The notes under the pieces: generated by a model
The model's input: only the letters and a program-made list of their open reading frames with translations
Told to the model about the DNA's origin: nothing
Databases searched by the model: none
Position numbers and translations under genes: made by a program
In this document: positions 17,688 through 27,012 of the stretch, piece after piece
Position numbering within the stretch: the first letter of the stretch is position 1
How the letters are laid out: each line of letters opens with the position of its first letter
Source: DASZTV01 sp035550655
Lineage (GTDB): Bacteria; Actinomycetota; Actinomycetes; JAFAQI01
Length of the DNA: 64,000 nucleotides
Direction of reading: 5' to 3'
Assembly (NCBI GenBank): GCA_035550655.1
Contig: DASZOU010000004.1
Coordinates: forward strand, 248,001 to 312,000

Positions 17688-20635
17688 GCCGTCACCGCCG
17701 CAGCCTTCTTGCGGGCCGGCGCAGCCGGACCCGAGCGCTCGATCGCCGCGATGCTGCCGCCGAGATACGCCTCCACCACGACCGGGTCGTTGCGTACCGC
17801 GTCGGGCGTTCCATGCGAGATCACCTTGCCATCGGCCATCGCGATGATCCGGTCCGAGATCCCCATGATCAACGGGATGTCGTGCTCGATGATGACGAGC
17901 GTCAGGTCAAGCTCGCGCTTGAGCTCGGCGAGCAGCGCCCCGAGGGCCTCCGTCTCCCGCTGCGCAACCCCGGACGACGGCTCATCGAGCAGCAGCAGCG
18001 TCGGCTGCAACGCGACGAGGCAGGCGATCTCGGTGATCCGCCGGGTGCCGGTCGACAGCTCCTGCGTCTGCTTGTCGCGGTAGCGGTCCAGCCCCATGAA
18101 GCCGACGATCTCGCGCGCCTGACGCTCCTTGTCCCGCTCGCCGAACGACAGGCCGGCGACTGATCGCAGGAACGACGTCGGCTGGGTCCGCTCGAGTGCC
18201 AGCATCACCGACTCGGTCACGGTCATGGTCGGGAACAACGCGGCGTCCTGGAAGGAACGAATCATTCCGAGCTTGGCGCGCTCCTCCGGACCGAGCGCGC
18301 TGACATCCCGCTTGTCGAACAAGACCTGTCCGGTGTCCGGGCGGGTGAAGCCGCCCAGCAGCTCGAAAGTCGTCGTCTTCCCCGCGCCGTTCGGGCCGAT
18401 CAGCCCGACCGTCTCGCCGGCGCGGACCGCGAACGAGACGCCGTCGACCGCAACGACGCCACCGAAGCGCTTTCGAAGGTCGCGGGCCTCGAGCAGCTTC
18501 CTGCCGTGAACCGGCGCCTGCCGGTTCGAGTCGAGCACCGACGGCCGCGCCCGCGGCACCGCCGTCACCGAGCTCTCCTCGGACTCGGCGGGCGCGTCCG
18601 CGTCGTACAGCGTGTCCACGTCGAGCCCTCGACGTCGCCCGATCCACTTCACGACCCGGTCACGCAGCGGCAGCAGCAGCTGGGCGATGCCGCCGGGCAG
18701 ATACAGGATGAGGATCAGGGCGCCCAGCTTCGTCGCGGCGAGGCCGGCGGAGTCCAGCGGCACGAACTTCGGAATGCCGATGACGTACAGCGACCCGATG
18801 ATCGGGCCCGCGAGGATGGACACACCGCCGATGACGGTCATCGCCACGACGTCGATGCTGAACTGCGGGTCGAAATCCGAGGCGCCGAGGCTCGCCAACG
18901 CATGCCCGTAGACCGCGCCGCCGAGCCCCGCGACAAAGCCGGCAATGAGATAGCCCTGCACCTTGACCAGGCTGGCGCGCACCGTGAACGCCCGCGCATT
19001 GTCTTCGTTGTCCCGGATCGCGACGAGCAGCCGGCCGAAACCGCTCCGCCGCACGTTGCGGGAGATGACGATCGCAACGAGGAGGATCGCGAATGCGAAC
19101 GGGTAGTAGGCCCGTCCGGTGAAGAGAGCATGCCCGAACACGATCGGGCGGCCCGGGTCGGTGCCCTCGCCGAACACCCACGACTGCGGCAACAGCCATG
19201 CCGGCATCGCCAGCGCGAAGGCAAGGGTCGTGACCGTGAGCATCAAGCCTCGGATCCGCAACGACGGAAGGCCGATGAGCACGGACACGGCTCCAGCCGC
19301 GAGCCCGGCGTAGAGCAGCGCGAGGGCGAAGTCACCGCTGGCGCGCGACACCTTGAACGACACGATCGCGCCGGCCGCGGCCACCGCGAACTGACCAAGG
19401 GTGAGCTGGCCGCCCATCCCGGTCAGGATTCCCACGGACAACCCGACGATCGAGTAGCCGATGATCTCGGTGACGATCACGGAGTGCTGGTTGTTGATCA
19501 GCAGCGGAAGAATCCCTGCGCCGACGAGTGCGACGACGCCCGTGACGAGCCCGAGGTTGCGCACCAGCCAGATCTGCCTGAGCTGCTCGGGCACCGGACG
19601 CCATGCCTGCACCGCCGCCCAGGAACCCTTCTCGTCGTCGCGACCGGTCCGCTGCCGCTGCAGCAGCAGGCCGCCGACGATGACGATGAACAGCGTCAGC
19701 TCGATCACACCCGGCGAACGCGGGTAGTGGTACAGCAGCACCTGCTCGATGACGCCGAGGCCAATGCCGGCAACAAGTGCCCGCGGCAGGCTCGTCATCC
19801 GGGCGACCACCGCGCCCGTCATCGCCCGTAGCAGCAACGACGGTCCGAAGCTGTCACCGCTGAGAAAGCCCTGCGTCGGTGCGGTGAGAATCGCGGTGAG
19901 CGCTGACAGCGCACCGGCGATGGCCCAGGCCAGCGACGACATTCGGCCGGCGAACACCCCTGCCATCCGCGCCGCCTCGGGGTTCGCGGCAGCAGCGCGC
20001 ATCGCCAGCCCATAGCGGCTGAACTTGAGGAAGCAGCCGACCAGCACCACGGCCAGCGGGCAGAGCACGAGCATGCCGGTGTACGCAGGCGTGATTCGCA
20101 GCGCGCCGACCGTGAACGTCGGAAGCCCCGGCGGCTCGGGGAACAGCGATCCGGCGGTCGCCTGGGAGTTGATCACCAGGGCAAAGACGACGAGGAACTG
20201 CCCGACGCCGAGGGTCGCAACGATGCTCATCAGGCGCGGCGCGTTGCGCAACCGCCGGACGACGCCTGCCTCCGCGATCGCGCCGGTGCCGGCCGCCAGC
20301 ATCAGCGCGAGCGGGAATGCCACCCAGTAGGGAACGCCCCACGAAACGGTGCCCAAACCGAACAGCGCCGAGCCGAACGCACCGATCTGGCCATGGGCGA
20401 AGTTGATGATCCGGTTGGTCCGGTAGATGAGGACAAGACCCACCGCGAGCAGGCCATAGGTCATCCCCTGGATCGCACCGAGGATGACGTAGGGAAGCGG
20501 CGTTCCGTACCCGGCGTGGGCGGCAATGAATGCCGCCAGCGCGACGATCGCGGCCGCGGCAACGGCCTGCGCGGCGGCACGGGCCATCGGTCCGTTCGGG
20601 AGCCGACGTCCGGCTGTCATCGTCGCCTCGCTCAC
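17684..20635 (-). CDS. LivH-LivM-LivG fusion: Liv-type ABC permease/permease/ATPase
   Basis: This 983-residue single chain carries three normally separate subunits. Residues about 40-330 are a LivH-like permease (LVLIYRTNRIINFAHGQ). Residues about 360-660 are a LivM-like permease (GQLTLGQFA, the EAA-like region RDNEDNARAF). Residues about 715-965 are a LivG-like ATPase with Walker A GPNGAGKTT (747-755), Walker B LLLLDEP (880-886) and switch His918. The signature reads LSTGT (860-864) instead of LSGGQ, a mild degeneration. A polar linker joins the second permease to the ATPase. The complementary LivF ATPase is fused to an MFS protein encoded by the overlapping upstream gene, so the two chains together could form a full transporter. 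Confidence 0.9.
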   Translation of the reverse strand: MSEATMTAGRRLPNGPMARAAAQAVAAAAIVALAAFIAAHAGYGTPLPYVILGAIQGMTYGLLAVGLVLIYRTNRIINFAHGQIGAFGSALFGLGTVSWGVPYWVAFPLALMLAAGTGAIAEAGVVRRLRNAPRLMSIVATLGVGQFLVVFALVINSQATAGSLFPEPPGLPTFTVGALRITPAYTGMLVLCPLAVVLVGCFLKFSRYGLAMRAAAANPEAARMAGVFAGRMSSLAWAIAGALSALTAILTAPTQGFLSGDSFGPSLLLRAMTGAVVARMTSLPRALVAGIGLGVIEQVLLYHYPRSPGVIELTLFIVIVGGLLLQRQRTGRDDEKGSWAAVQAWRPVPEQLRQIWLVRNLGLVTGVVALVGAGILPLLINNQHSVIVTEIIGYSIVGLSVGILTGMGGQLTLGQFAVAAAGAIVSFKVSRASGDFALALLYAGLAAGAVSVLIGLPSLRIRGLMLTVTTLAFALAMPAWLLPQSWVFGEGTDPGRPIVFGHALFTGRAYYPFAFAILLVAIVISRNVRRSGFGRLLVAIRDNEDNARAFTVRASLVKVQGYLIAGFVAGLGGAVYGHALASLGASDFDPQFSIDVVAMTVIGGVSILAGPIIGSLYVIGIPKFVPLDSAGLAATKLGALILILYLPGGIAQLLLPLRDRVVKWIGRRRGLDVDTLYDADAPAESEESSVTAVPRARPSVLDSNRQAPVHGRKLLEARDLRKRFGGVVAVDGVSFAVRAGETVGLIGPNGAGKTTTFELLGGFTRPDTGQVLFDKRDVSALGPEERAKLGMIRSFQDAALFPTMTVTESVMLALERTQPTSFLRSVAGLSFGERDKERQAREIVGFMGLDRYRDKQTQELSTGTRRITEIACLVALQPTLLLLDEPSSGVAQRETEALGALLAELKRELDLTLVIIEHDIPLIMGISDRIIAMADGKVISHGTPDAVRNDPVVVEAYLGGSIAAIERSGPAAPARKKAAAVTA

Positions 20636-22884
20636 CGGCCTGCTCCCGCAGCGGCACCGCTCAGGAAGACCGCACGCAGCAGGTCGTCACGGGCCAGCAG
20701 GTCGGCGCTGCGCCCGTCGAAGCGCATCTCGCCCTTCTCCATGAAGTAGGCGTGCTCGGCGAGGTTGAGCGCGATGTTCACCGACTGCTCGACGAGTACG
20801 ACCGCCGTGCCATCCGCGTTGATCTCACGAACCATGTCCAGCAGCTGACCGACGATCACCGGCGCCAGCCCGAGTGAGAGCTCGTCGATGAGCAGCAGCC
20901 GCGGCCGGAGGATCAGCGCCTTCGACAGTCCGAGCATCTGCTGCTCGCCACCGGACAGCGTGGACGCGAGCGACGAGCGCCGTTCGTACAGCCGCGGAAA
21001 CGCCGCGAAGCTGCGCTCGATGGCTTGGTCCATCCGCTTCGCATCACGGCCCGCGGCGAAGCCGAACGTCCGCATGTTCTCGACCACCGTCATCGGGCCG
21101 AACACCGCGCGGCCGCCGGGGATCTGGGTGATGCCCAGCCGCAGCCGTCGCTCCGCATCGAGGTAGGTGATGTCCTGCCCGCGGTACCGCACGCTGCCGC
21201 CACTCGGCAGGCCGATGCCGGAGACGACCTTGAGCAGGGTGGACTTGCCCGCGCCGTTGACGCCGAGCAGCGCCACCATCTCCCCGTCATCGACGGTGAA
21301 GTCCACGCCGTACAGGACCTGCAGCTTGCCGTAGGAGAAGTCGATGCCCCGGCACGCCAGCATCGGCAGGTGGCCGCCGTGCTCGACGATCTGATGCACC
21401 TCTTCCTGCTCGAGGATCTCGTCGATCATCCGGTCCATGTCGGCCGTGACGAAACGTCCCGCGGTGCTGATCACCCACCCGCCGATGAGACCGGGAATCG
21501 CGATGCTGACCATCGACCCCGCGATGCCGTAGCGGCGGTCGATCCCGTTCAGGAACAGCACTCCCAGGAGACTCCCGGCCGCGATGAACATCGCGCCCAA
21601 TCCCTGGGCGTGCGGACGCATTCGCGCCGGGACAACCGACATGAGGGCCATGTAGAACGCCGCCGGCGCGATCCCAAGCAGTGCGCCCGCGATACCGAAG
21701 GCCACCACGACGCCGGCAAACACCGGCATCAGCCCGCCGATGGCAACAAACCCCACCGCGCCGGCGAGAATCAGGCCGGCGACTCGCAGGAACCGGCTCG
21801 GGCTCTCGCGGAACTGACGCTCTCCTCGCGGCCCGTACAGCACGAGGCCGACCACACCGATCGCGGAGTAGAACGCGAAGAAGAGCCCACGGTGCGCGGC
21901 GTCGAGACCCCACCGCTGGTCGAGGAAGAAGGAAAGGAACGTGTAGTAGGGAACGACGAGCACGCCGAGGACCGTCGCACCGGCGTACAGCCGCCGGTTG
22001 GTCGGCACCAGCAGCATGCGCCGGCAGACTTCCCAGAAGCCGAGCCGCACTTCGTCTTCCGTGATGGTGCTCGCGGCATCACCGTGCTTGTCGCGGACGG
22101 CGGCCCGAAGCTGTTCGGTGTCCCAGCGGCCGTACCCCGGATCGCGGAGCCCGGTGGCGCACAGCGTGATGAGCAGGGACGTGAAGCCCATCACGAGGAA
22201 CACACCCCGCCAGGTCAGGCCCATCACCCCGGCAGCCAGCCCGATGAGCAAGGGGGCGACGACCTGACCGACGGAGTAGAACGCCGAGTACACCGACAGC
22301 GCCCTGACGCGAACCTCAGGGTGGTAGGAGTCCATGATGATCGGCGCATGCAACGCAGTGACGCTGCCGGTGCTGAGCCCGTCGAAGATCAGGATCAGCA
22401 CGAGTCCGAGCAATGATGTGACGAATCCGGTGTAGAGCGTCATCAAGCTCCACAGCGCGCCGGTGACGATGCAGAGCATCGCGCGACGCGCCCGATGCTG
22501 AGCAAGCCAGGCCATCGGCAACGGCGCCGCCGAGAACGCCAGGCTGTACGCCGCCCGCGCCCCGGCGATGGCGCCGATGCCGATTCCCAGCGAGCGGCCG
22601 ATGTCCGGTGCGAGCACGACGAACGCGTAGCCCTGGAGCTGGTCCGAGGCGTAGAGCAGGCCGAGCGCGATCACCGGGTAGTAGGACAGCCCGTAGCGCT
22701 TCACGAGCACGCGGAACTTCTCGGTGTTGCCGCTGCCGACGACGCCGAGCTTCTCGCGCGCCGCTGTCCGTAGCTCCTCACGGGTCCGAACCAGGTCGTC
22801 GATCGCCGCTGCGGCATCGGCCTGGCGGCGAGTTTCGGCGACGCGGGACTTGGTCCGGCGCGGCTTGGCAGCCGGAGACGTCAT
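20632..22884 (-). CDS. MFS transporter fused to a LivF-type ABC ATPase
   Basis: The 750-residue product joins two transporter superfamilies. After a charged N-terminal tail (1-60), residues about 65-480 form an MFS-like bundle; the segment VRVRALSVYSAFYSVGQ (about 191-207) resembles MFS helix 5 and its loop, and the central loop is about 250-290. Residues about 505-740 are a LivF-type ATPase: Walker A GVNGAGKST (541-549), signature LSGGEQQ (643-649) and Walker B LLLIDE (663-668), with VEQ following. All ATPase motifs look intact. It overlaps its neighbours by 4 nt on both sides. Whether the MFS part transports independently or acts as a membrane adaptor is unknown. Confidence 0.9.
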   Translation of the reverse strand: MTSPAAKPRRTKSRVAETRRQADAAAAIDDLVRTREELRTAAREKLGVVGSGNTEKFRVLVKRYGLSYYPVIALGLLYASDQLQGYAFVVLAPDIGRSLGIGIGAIAGARAAYSLAFSAAPLPMAWLAQHRARRAMLCIVTGALWSLMTLYTGFVTSLLGLVLILIFDGLSTGSVTALHAPIIMDSYHPEVRVRALSVYSAFYSVGQVVAPLLIGLAAGVMGLTWRGVFLVMGFTSLLITLCATGLRDPGYGRWDTEQLRAAVRDKHGDAASTITEDEVRLGFWEVCRRMLLVPTNRRLYAGATVLGVLVVPYYTFLSFFLDQRWGLDAAHRGLFFAFYSAIGVVGLVLYGPRGERQFRESPSRFLRVAGLILAGAVGFVAIGGLMPVFAGVVVAFGIAGALLGIAPAAFYMALMSVVPARMRPHAQGLGAMFIAAGSLLGVLFLNGIDRRYGIAGSMVSIAIPGLIGGWVISTAGRFVTADMDRMIDEILEQEEVHQIVEHGGHLPMLACRGIDFSYGKLQVLYGVDFTVDDGEMVALLGVNGAGKSTLLKVVSGIGLPSGGSVRYRGQDITYLDAERRLRLGITQIPGGRAVFGPMTVVENMRTFGFAAGRDAKRMDQAIERSFAAFPRLYERRSSLASTLSGGEQQMLGLSKALILRPRLLLIDELSLGLAPVIVGQLLDMVREINADGTAVVLVEQSVNIALNLAEHAYFMEKGEMRFDGRSADLLARDDLLRAVFLSGAAAGAGR

Positions 22885-23429
22885 GAGAGCGTGCTCCGCT
22901 TCAGCTTGAAGTCGCGGTAGTAGGCATGCTCCCCGATGCGGTGACCGGACGTGTCCAGCAGGACGATCGTCACGTCGTGCAGCTGCCAGTTGTCATTGTT
23001 GTCGGACAGCGCAAACACCTGGCGCAACGTGAAGGAGAGCTTCGTCGTCGAATACACCTGCCGGTCGCGGAGGTACTGCGCGTCCGGACATCCGGCACTC
23101 GCGACGCACGACGGGTCGTTGCCGGCCACGGCGGCGAGCGTCTGCCCCGGCCTGATCGGCGCGCGGTCGACGAACAGGGCGAAGTAGCCGGCATGGGTGG
23201 ACGGCGGCTCACTCCCCGGCGCAGCCACTCGGAAGCCGCTGACCTGCCAGCGCAGCGTGACGGGAAGACGCAGCTTCGCGCGGGACGGTGGTGCCACGAA
23301 CTTCACGTCGTGGTCGACGCGGAACTGCAGCTGCGAGAGGTCGGTGCACCCGCTCAGCAGGACGGCCGCGGCGAGGACCGGCAGCGCGCCGGCACGTATG
23401 CGACCGGCGCGGAGGCCGGCGAGCCGCAT
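22881..23429 (-). CDS. Small lipoprotein, first gene of the hybrid transporter operon
   Basis: This 182-residue exported lipoprotein has its lipobox LLSGC at Cys28 after a basic N-terminus. Start ATG 23429 is chosen because GGGAGGT precedes it at a suitable distance; an ATG 18 nt upstream is less well placed. The mature part looks all-beta, with the cysteine pair CVASAGC near residue 100. It resembles no solute-binding protein I know. It overlaps the MFS-LivF start by 4 nt (ATGA) and lies 38 bp behind a GTTAAC-type operator. A role at the outer face of the transporter is inferred. Confidence 0.72.
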   Translation of the reverse strand: MRLAGLRAGRIRAGALPVLAAAVLLSGCTDLSQLQFRVDHDVKFVAPPSRAKLRLPVTLRWQVSGFRVAAPGSEPPSTHAGYFALFVDRAPIRPGQTLAAVAGNDPSCVASAGCPDAQYLRDRQVYSTTKLSFTLRQVFALSDNNDNWQLHDVTIVLLDTSGHRIGEHAYYRDFKLKRSTLS

Positions 23430-23466
23430 CAGACCTCCCGGGCGCATTGCAGCCTTGTCGGCGAAT

Positions 23467-23482
23467 GTTAACGCCAACTTAC
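23467..23482. promoter_or_regulatory. Operator candidate, family GTTAAC-N4-GTTAAC, before the transporter operon
   Basis: The site reads GTTAAC-GCCA-ACTTAC in the 98-bp gap between the solute-binding lipoprotein stop (23528) and the small lipoprotein start (23429). It is therefore placed to control the seven-gene leftward operon ending at 14574. Confidence 0.6.
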
Positions 23483-23527
23483 AATCCGGGTCCACGGCCG
23501 TCGTCGCGTGTCGCATCCCCGACGCGG

Positions 23528-24988
23528 TTACGGGGATGGGACCGGGTACGTCGGACCCCGGTAGGTGAGACAGGAGCAGGCAGGCGACCACGCGTACTCC
23601 CGATAGACCCCGGGACCGCCGTGCTGGGCCGAAGTGGCACGCAACTGTCCGTCGTAGGTCAGCGCGCCGGCAAGGCTCGCCTGTGCGGCGCTGACCTGTG
23701 CCACGACCTCCTGGGCCGTCGTCGCCCCCGCAGCGAGCGCTTTCGCGTAGAGACTCAGGCCGTCACACGCCGCGTACGCCGCCATGAAGTCGTTGTACTG
23801 CTTCGCCTGCAGGCCGTGCTTGGCCAACATCGCGAGACACGCCTTCTGCGGGGCCCGGCGTGGCGCGGGCTGGTGAGCGGGGTCGACGTCGACAGCGGGC
23901 AACCACCCGAATCCGTACAGGTGCTGCAGCTGACTCGCTGGGGCATTCGCCTCCAGCGCGGCACCACCGACGCCCGTCAGGTAGTTCGGTTGATATCCCT
24001 GGGTCTGGGCGTCCTCCATGAACAGCAACATCTCGACGGCGCTGCCGAAGACGAGCTTCACGCCGGATGTCGCGAACCGCAGCTCCGCGTTGCTGACGGC
24101 GGACACCGCGCCACTGACGTCGGTCGCGCCTTGCGCGCAGTTTCCGATCACCGTCTGGTAGTTGAGACCGTGGGCCTTGAGCCAAGGCTCGATGGTGCGG
24201 CTATATGCCCGGTCGCCATCTGCGCACGTGTCGAGGAGCAGGCCGAGCTTCGTCGTCTTGGTGAGGAGGCCGGTCCGAAGCGCCCCGTCCAGCACGGTCA
24301 GCATCGCGCCGTCGGTGGTCGGGTTGGCGGTCGACACGAGCGTCGGGTACTGCTGCTGGTCGATGACGTCGCCGGGCTGGTAGCCGCCGTAGAGATGCGG
24401 GACGTGCGCATTGGCCAAGCAGCGTTCGAATGACGGCAAGAACACGAAGACGTAGCCGATGACCGCCGCGACGTGGTTGTCCTGTGTGAACTGCGCGCAC
24501 ACCGCGGCGAACTGGTTCGCCCAGTTGCTGCTAGCCGTGTCAGTGGCGCCGTAGACCGGGATGATGCGATGCCCGGCAATGCCACCGTGAGCGTTGTACG
24601 CCGCGACAAGGGCGCCGAACATGTCCTTGTCGCTGTAGGACTGACCGGCATTCACCCCGAGCGACTGGGCGTTGCCGACCCCGGTCGTGACGAAGCCGAT
24701 CTTGATCGGGTCGTGGTTGGCCGCAAGAGTCGGCCGGCTTGCTGTGGCCGATGAGCTGGCAGCGGCACGACTCGGCGCGACGGAGGTAGTCGTGCCGGTC
24801 GGCGTCCCGATCGTCGTCGCCGTCGAGGCGCCACCCCGGGCAGCGGTCGGCTCGCTCGTGACAGGGGCTTGCTGTACCGGTGCCGGCGCAAGACCGTTGC
24901 CGGTGGCGGTGGTGGTCTGCGCCGACTCGTTCAACGTGCTGCCGCAGCCCACCGCCAGCAGCAGGGTGACCAGCCACAGCCGCTTCAC
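23528..24988 (-). CDS. Branched-chain amino acid ABC transporter-type solute-binding lipoprotein
   Basis: This 486-residue Liv-type receptor starts at GTG 24988, which overlaps the stop of the hydrolase gene (GTGA). The signal KRLWLVTLLLAVGC places the lipidated cysteine at residue 15. A Thr/Ser/Ala/Pro-rich linker (about 16-95) precedes the binding domain (IKIGFVTTGVGNAQSLG, HGGIAGHRIIPVY). It is a paralogue of the lipoprotein at 19-1488. It lies just upstream of the hybrid transporter operon but behind a different promoter region, so it probably supplies that transporter. GGAG about 10 nt upstream of the GTG is a modest ribosome site, consistent with coupling. Confidence 0.85.
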   Translation of the reverse strand: MKRLWLVTLLLAVGCGSTLNESAQTTTATGNGLAPAPVQQAPVTSEPTAARGGASTATTIGTPTGTTTSVAPSRAAASSSATASRPTLAANHDPIKIGFVTTGVGNAQSLGVNAGQSYSDKDMFGALVAAYNAHGGIAGHRIIPVYGATDTASSNWANQFAAVCAQFTQDNHVAAVIGYVFVFLPSFERCLANAHVPHLYGGYQPGDVIDQQQYPTLVSTANPTTDGAMLTVLDGALRTGLLTKTTKLGLLLDTCADGDRAYSRTIEPWLKAHGLNYQTVIGNCAQGATDVSGAVSAVSNAELRFATSGVKLVFGSAVEMLLFMEDAQTQGYQPNYLTGVGGAALEANAPASQLQHLYGFGWLPAVDVDPAHQPAPRRAPQKACLAMLAKHGLQAKQYNDFMAAYAACDGLSLYAKALAAGATTAQEVVAQVSAAQASLAGALTYDGQLRATSAQHGGPGVYREYAWSPACSCLTYRGPTYPVPSP

Positions 24989-25899
24989 GATGTCGACTCC
25001 AGAACGTGGTGGCCGGCGAGCACAGCGACGACCTGGTCGTGCCAGGCACCCGTGCTCTCGGTCAGGGCCGTGAGCCATGCGCTGGCGTGGATGTGCCCCT
25101 CCGCGCGGAACAGCGTCGTCGGGACACCAGCCGCCTCGAGCGCCGCGGCGTAGGCGATCCCCTGGTCGCGCAACGGGTCGAACTGCGCAACCGTGACGAT
25201 CGCCGGTGGAAGACCCTCGAGATCCGCCCGCAACGGACTGACGTACGGATGTGCCAGGTCGTCGGCGTACCAGCCGACCATCGCTGGCAGCTGCGCGACC
25301 TCGAGGCCGTAACCAGTGCCGAACGCCGACATGCTCGGGTCGTCCCATCTGGCCAGGTCAACCGCAGGTACGTCGAGCCACTGCGCAACCAGCGGCGGTC
25401 CGCTGCGGTCCCGCGCCATCAGCGCGACGACCGCAGCCAGGTTGGCTCCGGCGGACTCACCGCCGATCGAGATGCGGTCGAACCGGTCCGCCATCCACCT
25501 GAGGACTTCGTAGGCGTCCTCAGGCGCCGCTGGCCACGGGTGCTCCGGCGCCAGCCGGTAGTCCACCGACAGCACCGCCATTCCGAGACCGCGAGCAAGC
25601 TCACGGGCCATCGGGTCAGCGGTCGCGATGCTGCCCATCCACCAACCCCCACCGTGCAGATGGATGTGCAGCCCAGTGGGTTCGGGTGTCGGCAGGTAGA
25701 GCCGCACGGGCACACCGGCCGGAGACACCATGTCGCGGACGTCATACAGCGGACCCGCGTCTCTGACCCAGCGGTGCAACCGGACAACGCCCGCGTCGCT
25801 CCGCGCCCGTAGCTCTGCGACCTCCAGGTCAAGGCCCGGGTGTGCGTCGGCGGCGGCCGCGGCAAGCAGCTCGACGACCTCCGGCAACAGTTGCGACAC
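24985..25899 (-). CDS. Alpha/beta hydrolase (HSL/carboxylesterase type)
   Basis: The product of about 304 residues is a cytoplasmic esterase-like enzyme of the hormone-sensitive-lipase family. The oxyanion motif is HLHGGGWWMG, the nucleophile motif is GGESAGANLA, and a likely acid (FDPLRDQG) and His (EGHIHAS) follow near the C-terminus. GTG 25899 is preferred because CAGGAG at 25905-25910 then has a 5-nt spacer; a GTG at 25905 would leave none. It is translationally coupled to the solute-binding lipoprotein and divergent from a LacI regulator, so ester hydrolysis of the imported ligand is plausible. Confidence 0.85.
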   Translation of the reverse strand: MSQLLPEVVELLAAAAADAHPGLDLEVAELRARSDAGVVRLHRWVRDAGPLYDVRDMVSPAGVPVRLYLPTPEPTGLHIHLHGGGWWMGSIATADPMARELARGLGMAVLSVDYRLAPEHPWPAAPEDAYEVLRWMADRFDRISIGGESAGANLAAVVALMARDRSGPPLVAQWLDVPAVDLARWDDPSMSAFGTGYGLEVAQLPAMVGWYADDLAHPYVSPLRADLEGLPPAIVTVAQFDPLRDQGIAYAAALEAAGVPTTLFRAEGHIHASAWLTALTESTGAWHDQVVAVLAGHHVLESTS

Positions 25900-25915
25900 C
25901 CACACTCCTGTTTAT

Positions 25916-25927
25916 TTACTCGAGTAA
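25916..25927. promoter_or_regulatory. Perfect 12-bp palindrome, probable LacI-family operator
   Basis: TTACTCGAGTAA is a perfect palindrome with a central CG, the usual form of LacI/GalR operators. It lies between the divergent hydrolase (start 25899) and the LacI-family gene (start 25991). Autoregulation and control of the hydrolase/lipoprotein operon are inferred. Confidence 0.6.
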
Positions 25928-25990
25928 CCCAACGGGATACCTTGGACCGTAGCTCCGCCGCGCCGCTCTGGCAACCATCCTCGGGGGTCC

Positions 25991-26968
25991 ATGTCCGTCA
26001 CCAGCGCCGACGTTGCCCGCGCAGCGGGCGTGTCCCGCGCGACCGTGAGCTACGTGCTCAACGACGCGCCCGGCCGCACGGTGTCGGCGCAGACCCGCGA
26101 CACCGTCCGCCGGGTTGCCCGCCAGCTCGGCTACCAGCCCAATGCCCTTGCCAGGTCGCTCAAGCGCGGGCGCAGCAACACCTTGCTGTTCCCGTTGCCG
26201 CGGATCGAGATGAACCACGTCCTGACCTCCCTTATCGACGCCTGCACCGCCGCGCTGGCACCTCGCGGGTTCGCGCTGGTGCACGACGTGAGCCGTCACG
26301 ACGAACCGGCAGCCCAAGCGGAGGCGTGGGCCGAGCTCGCGCCCGCCGCAGTGCTCGACCTGAACCTGCAACACGACGACGAGACCCTCGTCCTGCTGCG
26401 AGCACGAGGCATTCCGGTGCTGTCGACAGCATTGCCGCACCAGCAGCCGTGGGAGAGCGCAGGTGACATCTTTGCGCGTGAGCAGCGGCTGGAGCAGCTG
26501 CGATACCTGATGTCCCGCGGCCACCGCCGCATCCGCTGGCTGCTACCGACCGCGTTGCCGGTCGATCCCCGCACGGAACGCGGGCTCCTGACGAAGGGCC
26601 GCGACCTCGCGGCCGCGAACGGCGTCCGGCTCGAGGTGGTGCGGGTCGACCTTGCCGGCCTGGCGGCCGCGGTCGCTGCCTGGTCGACCCTCCCGGACGC
26701 CGTCGCAACCCACAACGACAGCCATGCGATCGCGGTGATGACAGCGATCCAGAACCGAGGGCTGCGGGTCCCCGACGATGTGGCGGTCATCGGGCTCGAC
26801 GACGAGCCGCTCGGCCGAGCCGTGACACCCGCGCTGACGACGATCGCCGGCGACTTCACCGGCTTCGCCGACGCGGTGGCCGACGCGGTGGAGGCAGTCC
26901 TGGCTCACGAGCCGGCCGCCGCGCTGCCGGTTCCGCCGCTGCGGTTCGTTCAGCGTGAGTCCGCCTGA
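25991..26968 (+). CDS. LacI-family transcriptional regulator
   Basis: This 325-residue regulator starts with a classic LacI helix-turn-helix (TSADVARAAGVSRATVSYVLN, about residues 3-23) and hinge (YQPNALARSLKRG). A periplasmic-binding-like effector domain follows (about 65-320), with a VIGLDDEPL motif near its end. Effectors are usually small metabolites whose binding releases the operator. The palindrome at 25916-25927 is the obvious target. Genes for a C45-type acyltransferase and an aminotransferase follow 44 bp downstream on the same strand and may be cotranscribed. Confidence 0.9.
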   Translation: MSVTSADVARAAGVSRATVSYVLNDAPGRTVSAQTRDTVRRVARQLGYQPNALARSLKRGRSNTLLFPLPRIEMNHVLTSLIDACTAALAPRGFALVHDVSRHDEPAAQAEAWAELAPAAVLDLNLQHDDETLVLLRARGIPVLSTALPHQQPWESAGDIFAREQRLEQLRYLMSRGHRRIRWLLPTALPVDPRTERGLLTKGRDLAAANGVRLEVVRVDLAGLAAAVAAWSTLPDAVATHNDSHAIAVMTAIQNRGLRVPDDVAVIGLDDEPLGRAVTPALTTIAGDFTGFADAVADAVEAVLAHEPAAALPVPPLRFVQRESA

Positions 26969-27012
26969 GATACGTGAGTTAGCGTTCACATTCGGCGTAA
27001 CCGAGGAGGCCG

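Noticed and set aside
26974..26989. Seventh GTTAAC-type site (GTGAGT-TAGC-GTTCAC) before the C45-type gene
   Set aside because: Only one half-site is close to the consensus (5 of 6); the other matches 3 of 6, within chance.
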